Below are positions 27,082-37,845 of a DNA stretch of 64,000 bases, one piece after another. The DNA lies in contig OY282558.1 of assembly GCA_958295665.1 (NCBI GenBank), forward strand, positions 462,432,995 to 462,496,994, written 5' to 3'. Position 1 is the stretch's first letter. The number at the start of each line of letters is the position of its first letter. The stretch is from Tipula vernalis (taxonomy: Eukaryota; Arthropoda; Insecta; Diptera; Tipulidae). Under the pieces are notes generated by a model, which saw nothing but the letters and a program-made list of their open reading frames with translations, made no database searches and had not been told where the DNA came from. The translations under genes and the position numbers were made by a program.

Positions 27082-27351
27082 ATGAATGATGTAAGTATTT
27101 AAACATAAACATTTTGTTCTGTGCAACTTTTGTTTAACATATTTTGTGGTTTTGTATAGAATTTGCAGAACAATATTTCGGTTGAATTACCAGATCAAGC
27201 TGCAACAGATGCGGTACAGAGAAATATTCGGAAGGCCGAACTAAAGAGATCAATTTGTAATAATGGAATTTTTATTGTAATAGTTTGTGGTTTTGTTGCC
27301 TTTTTTATTATGTTCTGCTTAGGTTTTCATCTTACAATGAAATTGATGTAG
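27082..27351 (+). CDS. Small single-pass membrane protein (gene B)
   Basis: Exon 1 is 9 nt (27082-27090, Met-Asn-Asp) with donor GTAAGT. A 69-nt intron ends at TTTGTATAG, and exon 2 is 27160-27351. The spliced product has 66 residues: a polar head with Gln/Asn and Lys/Arg (NNISVELPDQAATDAVQ, then RNIRKAELKRS), one strong membrane segment (GIFIVIVCGFVAFFIMFCLG, about residues 38-57) and a short tail ending MKLM. AATAAA at 27374, 23 nt past the stop, is a good poly(A) signal. The exon layout (9-nt first exon, short phase-0 intron, C-terminal membrane helix) matches genes A, F and G. It lacks PPxY; LPDQAAT occupies the same place and may be a degenerate form. Function unknown. Confidence 0.65.
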
Positions 27352-27379
27352 TGTTAGAAATTGTGTTTTGTGAAATAAA

Positions 27380-29370
27380 GGTATGGACGTAGCACATTAA
27401 ATTGTTTTATTTTTGTTGTTTTACAACAAAGTTGTGATTCAAAATTCTAGTGAGTACTGGTGAATAGTGATTGTTTGCAAACGGTGCTCCAAAACAGTGT
27501 TTGATATTTATCTCTGGCTTAATCGACGAAATTGAAGTGCGCATAAGCAAAAATGGGCCCATATGCGGCTGTAACCTTAATCACGCTGATTTAAAAAAAT
27601 TATCTGATGTAGTGGACATCACGGCAAATTGATTTCATAAGAATTGATTTCTCTCAATAAAGGTTGTTGAGGTTAGTTAACTGAAATTCTGGATTACATT
27701 TGTTTTAAGTGCGCAAAAAACTTTTTTTTGTGCATCCTTTCTGTGTGTAGCTATATTTTCTGTGAAAAACAGCCATAGGTCTTTGTTTCTGCATTGTTTA
27801 AAAATTCGAACGTCTAAAAACTGGTTTAACCAGCAGCATCGTTCTATAAGCAACACACGGATAAAGAATTAAAGAGTCAAACGCAAATCATGAATAACCT
27901 CTCTCCCTCTCTTTCTCTCTTGCTCTTTCCAGATTTATATAACACTACACATCATCATCGGATAAATCGTTTTAAAAAATAAGTAGCAATGAGGTTTAGT
28001 TTGAACTGGCGATAGCGCAAGAATTGGACGCCAAAAACAAAATCGCAAAAACTAATTGTGACGGAAAGCCGCAAGCGACAAAAAAGTTGAACAAAAATAC
28101 AATTTAAAGTTACTTATCCAATCAACCTATACAACATTTAGATTACGCTACCAAAATTTAATATTTCTTGCAATTTTTTTAGGGGAATTAAAAAAAAGCT
28201 CCCAAATTTTTGTAATTAACAAATTTCCTCAAATACAGACCGGAAATTAAAATTTATTGTAAAAATGATGGGAAGCAACACTTAATGACCTTATTTATAT
28301 CTGGCAGTTTAAACAAGATGATTGCTGTATTTTTTACATCCATCGTACAGAGAAACCAAATAAATTCGAATAACACAAAATTCATAGGAAAATTACTCGT
28401 ACAAACAAAATTTGTATTAGGTTAGAACAATGTTGCAAACAGAAGGGCAAATGGATATGGTCAGTATATGCCTTTCGTCGCTTGATAAACCTATTCTTTT
28501 AATAATAAGTTAAGAACTGGAGAAATCGCAGACATAAAATCAAAAATATCGATATTTTCAATAATTTTATTCTTCTTCGCTGATCAAAAAAACTAGTTTA
28601 TTTTGAAAATTTTAAAATATGTTTAGGTTCCCAAGTGGTCTTATATGTTACGAAAACGTGTGCAAAATTTTAGCCCGATCGGTTCAATAGTATCTGAACA
28701 ATCTTTGGCACCGAAAAAACACCCCGCTGCTATTTAGTTCGCATACCTGCGTTCGGCTCTCGGAGTAGATTGTAAGGTAGTCTCGGAAATTGGCTCTATT
28801 TACAAGAGCTTTGAGGTTTGGCCTAAGTCATGAAGTTTTTCGTATTCTACACATAAGAAAGTAACTTTTAAAGCAAAAAAAAAATCGATTTTTCCCCCCT
28901 TAAGCTGAAGGCTGTATATACTAAAAAAGATTGAATCGATCATTTATATTTTAAAATTATTTTTTAAATTGTGACCTTGATGCGTATTTTGGTAATAAAT
29001 GAATTTAGCAAAAATATTGATTAACCAATTTTGTTCGCAGGCAAATTTTAATGTTATCTACATCACCTTATCTTAAATACCAACTTGTAAATTCGCGTAT
29101 TTGCTATTTGTTCATTATTCAGTCTTAGGCCAAACATCCTTAAAAAATATATAATATAATTTTTAAAACCCATTTTAATTTTTTAAACACTTACTTCACA
29201 TATTTTGGAATTATAAAATTATTAACGAATTAAAATCAAATTTGCAAATATAACGAATACGATTTTTCTCCGCTATAACGAATCAACACTTGTTCTATTA
29301 AAGCATTTGATGCGACAAAAAAATAGATAAATAATATTTTGGTTCACAACTCTAAGAAATCCACTCAAAA
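27380..29370. other. Gene-free stretch between small genes
   Basis: AT-rich. A patch at about 28670-28830 is GC-richer (CGATCGGTTCAATAGTATCT, TTCGGCTCTCGGAGTAG) and may be an old DNA-transposon repeat, but it has no partner in this window. A CTCT run lies at about 27899-27922. No exon recognised. Confidence 0.4.
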
Positions 29371-29376
29371 TTTCAC

Positions 29377-29666
29377 TTACCCTCCCTTCTTTGCGAACAG
29401 CAAACATAAACTACTTATTACAAAGCCGGCAGCGCCCACTTTAAACTGAAACCAAGGTGTACAATCACGCTAGAGTACTTGACTGTTCGGTGTTAGAAAT
29501 GGTAACGTGTCCGTCAATATTTGCAACTTGTCAGAAATCCGAATTCCTGGTAGCTTCATCATACGTAGGAGGATTCATCTTAAAAAAAAAGTAGTAGAAA
29601 AAAATATTTTAGACAGGTTACAAACAGTAACTGTTAATCAAAATACTATCGCACTTACGTTAGTCT
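29377..29666 (-). pseudogene. Decayed paralogue of the PY-motif membrane genes (C)
   Basis: On the minus strand a donor-like AAC|GTAAGT (29658) is followed 80 nt later by TTTTTTTTAAG and an exon starting MNPPTYDEATRNSDF, which then meets TGA at 29531. Farther on, in another frame and after a TAG, the strand encodes DCTPWFQFKVGAAGFVIS followed by SLCLLFAKKGG and TAA at 29377. Both pieces align with gene G (MPPTYAEATSN and ECTPLLTFKIIGGIAAL). The 9 nt before the donor lack ATG. It is therefore read as a dead copy with frameshifts. A live gene with extra introns is not excluded: TTGGTTTCAG and GGG|GTAAGTG flank the membrane part. Confidence 0.55.
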
Positions 29667-30259
29667 GTGTTTGTATAAATAAGACAAAATTTGACAAATT
29701 AAAGGAGCTAAATTACCAACCAACAACTCTAGGTAACAACTCACAAATGAACTGAAGCTTATATCAAGTCATTGTAAAAAGTCAAAGTAAAATTGGGAAT
29801 TTTGATTATTATGTTTTTCCATCGCTGTCTTAATTTCATCTCGGGATTTTTATAATACATTTTTATTTCAAAACTATCGAGATTCGTAATGCATGTTACT
29901 ATTGGTACAAGTAACTATTAGTATTGATATGTATTATATGCCATTTATTACAAGGACAATTTGAACGGGGCCGGAAACTTCAACGATATAGTATCTAGAA
30001 ATATTCATTTTGGAAGAAATGAGTAAAATACTTCTAGTGCACCTGAAAACCATACAGCCTCTAATAAGTAATGTATGCGTTCGTACCATGGTTTGTTTGC
30101 TTTAAACAAAAAAAAAAAAAAAAAAAATCAAGTGTAAAATATTATCTTTAAAATTCGAACTTTTACAGTAATCTATTAGCAGCTATAAACTGAAATTAAA
30201 TGCACCTGAATGTACTAACATTACACATGTTTTGATAATATTTTCCAATGCGTATGTTA

Positions 30260-31882
30260 TACACTTGGGTGCAAAAAAATCGCACATTGCTCAATTTTCC
30301 ACAAAAGTGCAAAAATATCAAAAAAATACAATATTTGTTTAATTTTTTTTAATGCAGATTCAAAGTCTATTTCAATACTTATCCAGTAATACCTTTTTTG
30401 TATTTATACGTGCCATCAAACTGATTTTTGGGGGTAAACATCTGAGGTATACTTTTTTGTGAATTTGTCAGCATGAAAATTAGTAGTAAAAATCGAATTA
30501 AAACAAGGAAATCAGAATAAATATTTTTATTAATAACGAGTATTCCCTCCTCTGGCCCGAATGACAGCTTCCATTCAATAAGGCATTGATTTCACCAAAG
30601 TTTTCACAAAATCTTCAGATATCGCCTCCCATTCCTCTACGATCGCCTGTTGCAGCTCCTGGAGACTCGTTGGAGCAGCATCTCTGGCTCGAACTCTTCT
30701 TTTCAACTCGTCCCATATATGTTCGATGGGATTGAGGTCCGGGCTTCGAGCGGACCACTCCATAACAGGCACATCCACCTCTTGAAGGTACTGGTTTACT
30801 ATACCAGCCTATGCGGGCTCGCATTATAAACCCGGCAAAAGGTACGACATACTCCTCGAGTACTTCCTCAATGTACCGTTGAGAAGTCATTCCTCTTGAC
30901 CGACCGCCAGTATTGGCTCGGGTGATGAATACAAGATCTGTCTTCGCCTCTAGTGATACGCCTCCCCAGAACATGCACGATCCACCGCCATAAGAGACAC
31001 GGTCTTATATGCAACATTGTGCATATCGCTCTCCTTGTCTTCTGTATACTCATCCGCGTCCATCGGTGCCATATAAACACATCCTGCACTCGTCATAGAA
31101 CAGGACTCTACTCCATTCTTCTTCTGTCCAATTCAAATGCTCTCGAGCGAACTCACGATGGGCTCGTCGGTGGGATGCGGTCAATTTCGGCCCGTTTGCT
31201 GGTCTGTGTGCAGTCAGATTAACTTCTCGAAGTCGTCTTTTAACTGTCCACCGACTGACTTCGACTTCACGAACTTCTTGGAGCCGCCGTCCCAGTTGAA
31301 CCGCATTCATAGGACGATTTCGCAACGAAGTTGTTACAAGAAAGCGGTCATCACGCTGTGCTGTAGCACGAGGTCGGCCAGATCCTTGTCGCCGTCTGAA
31401 GCCACCAGTTTCCTGATATCTCTGCCAAACTCGACGAACGGAGAATCGGCTCAAATTTAATTGTCGAGCCACTTCACTTTGGTTCTGTCCCGCATCAATT
31501 AGTACAACCACTTGTGGGGCTACCTCTGGTGTGGTATCCGTTTCTTTGCTCCGGTTGAAGACGTAATTAATATAGGACCGTTCAGACTAAGCATCGATAT
31601 GCGAATGATGACAATTCCGACCGAGATATTTCATGGCATGCTATTGTATTGATCGATCTTGTTGAATAATTTTTAGAATTTAATTCGAAAGCCTGCTGTA
31701 TGCATTTGACAAAAAATCACTTTGTTGGCATGGTACAAGTACAAAAATGGTACCACTGGATAGGTATTGAAATAGACTTTGAATCTGCATTAAAAAAAAT
31801 TAAATAAATATTGGATTTTTTTGATATTTTTGAACTTTTTTGGAAAATTGAGTAATGTGCGATTTTTTTGCACCCAAGTGTA
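30260..31882 (-). mobile_element. Complete Tc1-like DNA transposon
   Basis: A 1,623-bp element bounded by TA duplications (30258-30259, 31883-31884), with terminal inverted repeats of about 165 bp starting TACACTTGGGTGCAAAAAAA. The two repeats (30260-30424, 31718-31882) are mostly identical, so the element is not old, yet its transposase is broken. It lies between small genes C and D. All Tc1 hallmarks (TA target, long TIRs, single transposase gene) are present. Both ends are intact and could in principle be recognised by a transposase from elsewhere. Confidence 0.92.
30575..31568 (-). pseudogene. Tc1 transposase pseudogene
   Basis: Minus-strand coding remnant inside the Tc1 element. The N-terminal part (from about 31511) has the paired helix-turn-helix region (AGQNQSEVARQLNLSRFSV, then a GRPRAT hook) and runs to the first catalytic Asp block (VLFYDECRMCLY, normally DES). 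The frame then holds a stop near 31050 and another about 48 nt on, resumes with GGGSCMFWGGV, and shifts frame near 30800 where the second Asp (DNA-x-PH region) should be. It ends with the Glu block SARSPDLNPIEHIWDELKRRV to a stop at 30575. No ATG is visible at the expected start; the longest frame opens at a GTG. Inactive. Confidence 0.9.
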
Positions 31883-31884
31883 TA

Positions 31885-32180
31885 CTGAGCAGGCGGTATT
31901 TAAAATAATCACAATTTTTTCTCTTATTTTTCTTTTTTTCAGGAAGAAACAATTTCTCTTGGCTTTATAGCCGATTTACATTGAACGATATTCGACGTCC
32001 GCTAAAAAATTGAAAGGCTACATACAAAACGCTACATACAAAAAAAAAACATTTTATAATATTTTAAGATCTTCTTGGTTTAAATTTAGTTTTTGTGTAT
32101 AAAGAAGCCGAAATTTTGATTTGACATCTGCATCTGTGCAAATCATTGAACGTAAATCAGTCTTTGGTGAAATAAAGAAG
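31885..32180. other. Upstream region of a possible micropeptide gene
   Basis: AT-rich. TATAAAG at about 32099-32105 lies 81 nt before the candidate start codon at 32186 and could be a TATA box. Otherwise unremarkable. Confidence 0.3.
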
Positions 32181-32185
32181 GTGTG

Positions 32186-32362
32186 ATGATAACGAAGCTG
32201 GCTAAAAATTTGGCGTAAGTCATAATCCCGTAAATGCTCATATACAAATTTTCTTTAAATTGCAAATATCTGATTCATTTTTTAAATTTATACCATAGGG
32301 GGCTTTTAATATTTGTATGTATAATTAAAAACACTTCAATTATTATTATTCAAATGTATTAA
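32186..32362 (+). CDS. Possible 30-residue membrane micropeptide (D)
   Basis: ATG at 32186 opens ten codons (MITKLAKNLA, the last split) to a strong donor GTAAGTC at 32215. An 84-nt intron ends at TTATACCATAG, and the joined frame continues GLLIFVCIIKNTSIIIIQMY to TAA at 32362. The product would be a basic head followed by a hydrophobic stretch of about 9-10 residues and a second Ile run. The match of donor, acceptor, phase and hydrophobicity, and its place inside the cluster of small membrane genes, argue for it. Against it: very short length, AT-rich composition that favours Ile, and no recognised relatives. Confidence 0.3.
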
Positions 32363-32364
32363 GT

Positions 32365-33750
32365 CATGTTACAATATTTTAGATTTATACGTCCGAACAA
32401 TACGACTTTCATAATACCAAGTTTTTCTGTTTTAAAAATGCAAGTATGTATATGAACAAAGGGATCGCACCTACACATTTGGTATCTCATTCGTTCTATT
32501 ATATGGTACATGAAAGGTAAAATTACGGAAAGCGAGCTTATCAAATTTATCCTTACAATATTAATACTTAATTTTTAAAAAAACATGTTTCAAAAATTTC
32601 CAGAATTTGTTAAAAATGAAAATAAGTTGGTTTAATATTTTCGTTTTTATCATTTCCCATGTGCCGACCGTTCTTTTTTTCACGTGGAAACGAAAAACAA
32701 CATTCTTTAAAGTTTTTTGCTAATTTTGAATAATTTTTAAAATTAATTTAACATTTGCTTCAAATTCTAAAATTATCAAATTAGACTTAAATTTCTTAGA
32801 AACTAGTTCACCAGCTTTTTGAAAAACTTTAATTCTACGATTCTTAAAACTCTTTAAATTCTTAAATTTCTTGAAATTGCTATAATCCCAAAATTAATAA
32901 TTCTTCAAATTAAAGTAACACACTTTGTGTTTAACACTTTGATTCAAAATATAGTTAAAAACAAAGCCGAAAATATTTAATTTAACATTATAAAGCAAAA
33001 TTATCACTTGAACCAAAACTAACCTCAAAGTAACGTCATTCTCATAGCACCCAGTATTGAATATGTTGACATTTTCACAATTTTCAAAAATTTATCAAAT
33101 GAAAATTTGTCAAGTCAAAATTTGTCATGCCCAACCCTTTTTATGTTAATAACAAAAACATTTTCGGAAACTTAATAAAAATATAGGGCGACTCTCGGGT
33201 AGCATCTTTAAACAATTTGTTTTTAAGCCAAAAGAACATCCACCAAATAACAGAATACACGATGTTTTTAATTTTAGGACTATCTAGTACTCATAAATTC
33301 AAATAAAACTGATTTTTGTTTTGTTTTCTGTGTGTCCAAATTTATGAAACAACAAAAGAAAATGTGCATGTCACCAACGTTAGCATTGCTAAATACTAAA
33401 CAGAGCTATTTTTTTAAAAGGGACACCTAAATTACCGAATATAATATTTTTGTTCTAATAATTAGCGGAATAGCTTTTTACACTTATTATACGGGTGTTC
33501 CGATCAATGTGGCAAAAAGAATGCTTATAGTTTTATTTTTATATGTATAAATACAGTTTACTAGTACACTTAACTTTTCGTTTATTTGTGTAGGCAGCTA
33601 CACTTTGTGTGAAAAATTTAACACCGGTTATTTGTAAATTGTAGGGTGAGATTTTAAAATCTGGATTTTTAATCAAATCGCATCTTGGATGTATTAGCAA
33701 CTTATACTTACAAAAATCAAAATACCCAAAACTAAAATAAATTCTTCAAA
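32365..33750. other. Gene-free AT-rich stretch
   Basis: No supported exon or element. Contains AAAATTT-rich text at 32.7-32.9 kb similar to other cryptically simple tracts. Confidence 0.4.
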
Positions 33751-33753
33751 GGT

Positions 33754-34233
33754 TCACGCCGGTTTATTGTAGATTTTCCATATAAAAGTAAAAAATTGTG
33801 TTTTATTGAATAATAATTTCGTAGGCCGAGGCGTTACATCTTCGAGCGGTGGGCTTTCGTCACTTTCCTCGTAATCTGTATCCATTTTATGTGTGATCGG
33901 GATTTGCTCCTCATTACTCAAATTACCTTGTATGCTTGCGATCACATTATTAGTATATTGAACTTTTTGTTTTGCCATTTGTAATCTAAAATTATAAGAA
34001 TGTTATTAATTTGATAAATATATGATTACATAAATATTGTACCTGTAAACGAGGAGCAAGCTGGCTAACATTAGTAAAATAAAAAAGACGAATATTAAAA
34101 ATTCTAGCCAACTGCTCAGCAGCTTCAATAAAAATTTAACATGTGCGGATGATGGTGGTTTTTCTACCATATTATTTGGATCATATACAATTGAAATAGA
34201 TGATTCAATTTTCTTCTTCGCAATACTACACAT
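33754..34233 (-). CDS. Two-exon single-pass membrane protein (gene E)
   Basis: Minus strand. Exon 1 (34043-34233) ends at AG|GTACAA, a 57-nt intron ends at ATAATTTTAG, and exon 2 (33754-33985) finishes at TGA. Joined, the frame is open for 140 residues. Residues 1-41 are polar with a basic patch (AKKKIE) and EKPPSSAH. Residues about 42-62 form one hydrophobic segment (WLEFLIFVFFILLMLASLLL). The rest is a hydrophilic tail with an acidic cluster (DTDYEESDESPPLED). AATAAA overlaps the end of the reading frame. A 5'-UTR intron is likely: donor AAT|GTAAGTTG at about 34314 and acceptor ATTATTAG just before the ATG. The PPSSA sequence could be a lost PY motif. Family not recognised. Confidence 0.6.
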
Positions 34234-34713
34234 TGCTTCACTCTATGCTAATAATTAAATGCGGATTTAAGATCAATCTATAGTTTATTTATAAAAACAT
34301 AGCTAAACAACTTACATTGTATATTTACTTTGAATTTATTTAGCCCAATGTACTGCGTAAAATCTAGAAAACAACTAAAATGTTACTTTGCGCGTGTTTC
34401 ATAATTCGAGATAAGGGTTTAAATTAAAAATAATATTTTTCCAACCAATAGGAATTTGCTAGATAAAAAAACAGATTTCTTGTTGAAGTTCCGGTTTAAG
34501 TGTACATATGTACATAAATAAGTACCTATAACATAAATTCGTGTAATGTTGGAAAGTTTAAGAATGATTAAATCACTCGAAAATGAACACTAGTGTTTTG
34601 GTGAATTGTCGGTTTCGATAGACAGAGTATTATATAAAAAGCCTGGAATTACTAAAAAACATTCCGTTATAAACGAGTTATCCTTATTTTGAGGTATATT
34701 TACTATTTATGGA

Positions 34714-34966
34714 CTACCAGTACGAGAAAAACACCAAAAAAATGCCTATTATCAAGTAGCACACTCGGTAGTCTTTCTCTGGTTGAACTGCACTGGGTGT
34801 TGGTTGAATCGGAACAATAAAACAACCATTATTATTTGGATACCCGTTCATAAATGGTGGATCCGTCACAACTTGTGTATTTGGTACTTGTTGATTGTTC
34901 TGAAACAGTTTATTTTATATTTAAATTATTTTAAAAACGTTTTTAATTATCGCTTACGTTAAACAT
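34714..34966 (-). CDS. Small single-pass membrane protein (gene F)
   Basis: Exon 1 is 9 nt (34958-34966, Met-Phe-Asn) with donor GTAAGC. A 58-nt intron ends at AACTGTTTCAG, and exon 2 is 34714-34899, ending TAG. The 64-residue product starts with an Asn/Gln-rich head (NNNQQVPNTQVV), has DPPFMNGYPNNNG where the relatives carry PPxY, a Pro-rich linker (VPIQPTPSAVQPEKDY), and a C-terminal hydrophobic segment (VCYLIIGIFLVFFSYW) reaching the very end, so it would be tail-anchored. It sits upstream of gene E on the same strand, 480 nt between its stop and the ATG of E. Function unknown. Confidence 0.6.
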
Positions 34967-35080
34967 TCTCGGGAGCAAAAAATTAATAACTGATGGAATT
35001 ATGATCAATGATCAAACTAAAATACAAATCACAAAATTATCGATTTATATATGTATTTATGTACGACACAAATTTACAGT

Positions 35081-35116
35081 CGGGGGGAGGGAGGGGGAGA
35101 GGGAGGAGGGGGAGGC
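35081..35116 (+). repeat. G-rich purine tract, possible G-quadruplex
   Basis: Several runs of three to six G separated by single A or AGA within 36 nt of pure purine. Four or more G3 runs with short loops fit the standard G-quadruplex pattern on the + strand. It is striking in an AT-rich setting and lies about 115 nt upstream of the start codon of gene F. Confidence 0.75.
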
Positions 35117-35289
35117 GTATTCGATTCATATCATATGTATATATCAGATCACAGTGAATCAACAATGGATTAAACCGTTTCTAGTAATAAATAAATAAAA
35201 TTTGTGTGTGAGAACAATAAAAAATCCACTGATTACTGCATTTAGTTTTCTTTCGGTCCAAACATAATAAAAAACTAATCTAAATAAAA

Positions 35290-35406
35290 ATGAGTAAACT
35301 GAACAAAATAATTTGCTATGATGGCGAGTTCTGTTTTAACTTTTATTTAGAGCAGTTTTTGGTCCCAAAGAACTCCAAAGAAGACAGCAACGATAATTTA
35401 AATTGA
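35290..35406 (+). CDS. Possible 38-residue small ORF
   Basis: ATG at 35290 opens a 38-codon frame to TGA, with mixed amino acids (MSKLNKIICYDGEFCFNFYL then EQFLVPKNSKEDSNDN) unlike the Lys/Asn/Ile text of chance frames nearby. It has an AAA before the ATG. There is no recognised domain, membrane segment or flanking splice site. It could easily be chance. Confidence 0.2.
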   Translation: MSKLNKIICYDGEFCFNFYLEQFLVPKNSKEDSNDNLN

Positions 35407-36415
35407 TCCCATAGTATACTGCACTATTGGTCTGAACTACTTCCACATTAGCATCTCATTTATAAATTTTGTCATCTCAGTATTTAAGTAACAGTTACGT
35501 GCTATAATAAATACTTTGAAATCTAATTTGATCATTTCTACGTATGGTGACAGTTCTAACTCCCAAATTAATGTAGTGTAACACTAGTGTGTAGTGCCAT
35601 AGTAGTGCCAAGCAGCGAAATCTTCTAATCTGGCTGGCTAATGGGATCGATACTAATACTGTTTTGGTTGGCGCGTTATTAGTAGAATTTATTGAGACCT
35701 TATTCGCTAATTATGTTTAAGATGCATGCCAGAAGATCGGAGCATGTCCCCATTACTGTAGATTTTAATATAAATATGTTGTTATTCTAGGGTACAGTTA
35801 ACAGCTTAAAGAAACATAATAGAAAGATCAACCAACCTATCATTCTGATTTTTACAACACGCCTTGCTGTCGGATCTGATTATTTACTTCTAATATACTC
35901 AATTGTTGCAATGTCACTTCAGTAAAGCTCATTTACAGATATCAAACTGGTGAGTTGTTTGCTGACTGCTTAAGAACTTACATTATTTATTCGATGAACT
36001 TTCGTTAAACGTCATAATGCAAAACTGGACTGGTTTATCTGAAATAGTGAGTTCAGAATAATAAGTCGAGAGGCGTGCTACAGAATTTGGAGACAACAAA
36101 ATTAACAATCTAGGCGCATTGCAAAAAAAATAATTAGGCTTATAGAGAGCAGAAACTTAATCCAAAACTACTATCAAAGAAGCTGTGGCGTAGTTTCCGA
36201 ATTATCAGCTAACGAATTGAATTATTTTTTTATTAATTCGATACCATAAAACGATAATACGAGCTCAACAGCTTCAATCGTCGATTAATCTTTACCGGAT
36301 GACAAATTTTATTGTAAACTTGGGGATAATTATGATATAATAATAGTTTTCAACATTCCTATAAGATTTATAAAAATTATAAACTGCCTGATCTCTACTT
36401 GTTTGGTCGGGTCAG

Positions 36416-36900
36416 TTTTCCCGTCTCAGTAGAAAATTCGTTTTGTGGTACGCACCCCCAAAAAATTGCACGTTACAAATGTAAGCAACATGAGGTCTGT
36501 TAGTATATTACCAGCGCTATCCAAGGCGCTTGTAGTCTAGTTATAAATTCGACTACACGAAATAAATTAACACGATTTCAATTGGGGTTTAAGTCAAAGC
36601 TTAGTACGTCCACAGCCATTTTTAAAGTTAAAGATGACATCTCTAGAACTTTGAACCTCGGCCAAGTGGTTTTGTTAGTTTTGTTAGATTTTTCGAAGGC
36701 ATTTGACACGTTTAACCATAAACTAATGGTTAGAAAGCTAATTTCAAATTTTAATATCTCAGGCCGTTCTGTTAAATTAATAAATAATTACTTAATCAAC
36801 ATAATTCAATATGTCAAATATAATGAAGGAGTATCTTTCAAATTGAACGTGGTTTTCCTCAGGGTTTGATATTAGGACCGCTTGCATAAATTATAACCTA
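36416..36900 (+). pseudogene. Non-LTR retrotransposon reverse transcriptase fragment
   Basis: The + strand encodes the N-terminal half of a LINE reverse transcriptase with stops and frameshifts: a VVRTPKK block, then RSVSILPALSKAL (normally RP-x-SILPALSK), GFKSKLSTSTAI (QSGFR-x-x-HST), LLVLLDFSKAFDTFNHKLM with the first catalytic Asp, and then GFPQGLILGPL in another frame. The YxDD block and everything after it are gone. The motif style suits the Jockey/I branch of insect non-LTR elements. It lies next to a Helitron fragment and an (AAT)n-tailed element, a nest of dead transposons. Confidence 0.85.
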
Positions 36901-36968
36901 AGACACATCTCAAATTGATCTAAGGCAAATGATCTTCATATAAATCTGTAGATTCATGACATAAAATT

Positions 36969-37080
36969 GTACCTGAAGCAGCTTGGAGATTATTCGGCTT
37001 TAAAATACATGAGCAATCACACTATTGTATGATTACAGGTACATTTACTGCCTGTATATTTGCACATACTATGCTAAACC
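36969..37080 (+). pseudogene. Helitron Rep/helicase fragment
   Basis: An open stretch encodes VPEAAWRLFGFKIHEQSH, a hallmark of the linker region in Helitron Rep-helicase proteins (EA-x-WRL-x-x-F-x-x-H-x-x-SH). With a one-base shift the strand continues HTIV, a stop, then LQVHLLPVYLH, matching the V-x-x-L-x-VHLP block that follows in the family. The fragment is then cut by the element at 37083-37845, whose target-site duplication begins at 37071. No Rep HUH motif, helicase motif or 5' terminus is visible. Confidence 0.65.
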
Positions 37081-37082
37081 CT

Positions 37083-37845
37083 ATTATTATTATTGTTATT
37101 ATTATTGGGGGGCCATGCGGGCGATCAGCCACTTCGCACTGCGACCTAAAAGATCTATTGTGCTGGCCCCTGCTTAATTATCCGTCCAGTCAATATTCAG
37201 GTTCTTAATGAACCTGGCAATACTGCCTCCCGGTACGTGATACATACTATCTGGGCATATTGCTCTCCCTCCTAGATGTTTACTACAGCATGTAGTTCCG
37301 CTAGAAAGACGGTAGCATTGGAGCTCAAGGACCTCGAGAGGGTTGTGCCACTCCCGTATATTCCTACTCCTGCCCCGTATTCCGTTTGATTTTACTCTTA
37401 CGAGTTGCTGGGAATTGCAAATCACCTGTAGGTCACCCAGCTTTACTACAGGAAGGCTAAAAATAAAACTGGAGGGTGCCTGGTATCCAGAGTCCGCATA
37501 TTTTGGGCTGATTAACCTATCAGCCATTCATCCATCGGCATATGCTGTTCCACCTTAGATTAGGGTTTTTTGTCAAGGTTTTCTCCTTTAGCGCCGTACT
37601 TTGGCCTGTGCCAAATGGCCTAAAATGTGCCAAGTGGCCTTAGTTACCAGTGGTTGCCGCGAGGAGGCAGTACGTACACTTGCGAATTGTGCACAGGTTA
37701 CCCTTTACACAATTGTACCCATCACGCAGCTGCCTAATGACAAGACCAGAACAGCTCACGTGATGCGCACCCTACTGGAAGGTTACGGAGCTGGTAGATT
37801 AATCTACTCAACTTTGATCCCCCCTCCAATAGACGCCAAACCACC
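37083..37845 (-). mobile_element. Unit-length (AAT)n-tailed retroelement, copy 2
   Basis: 763 bp, minus orientation, flanked by a perfect 12-bp target-site duplication (ATGCTAAACCCT at 37071-37082 and 37846-37857). Same 5' end (GGTGGTTTGG) and (AAT)n end as copies 1 and 3. The minus frame 37174-37527 (117 residues) preserves the conserved internal reading frame (for example GRSRNIREW and HVPGGSIARFIKNLNID) without a stop. Inserted into pre-existing transposon or gene debris. Confidence 0.85.

Larger units (their letters stand above)
34970..36410. other. Mostly gene-free stretch with G-rich tract
   Basis: AT-rich apart from the G-rich tract at 35081-35116. A 38-codon frame at 35290-35406 is listed separately. 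No exon or element otherwise recognised. Confidence 0.4.
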
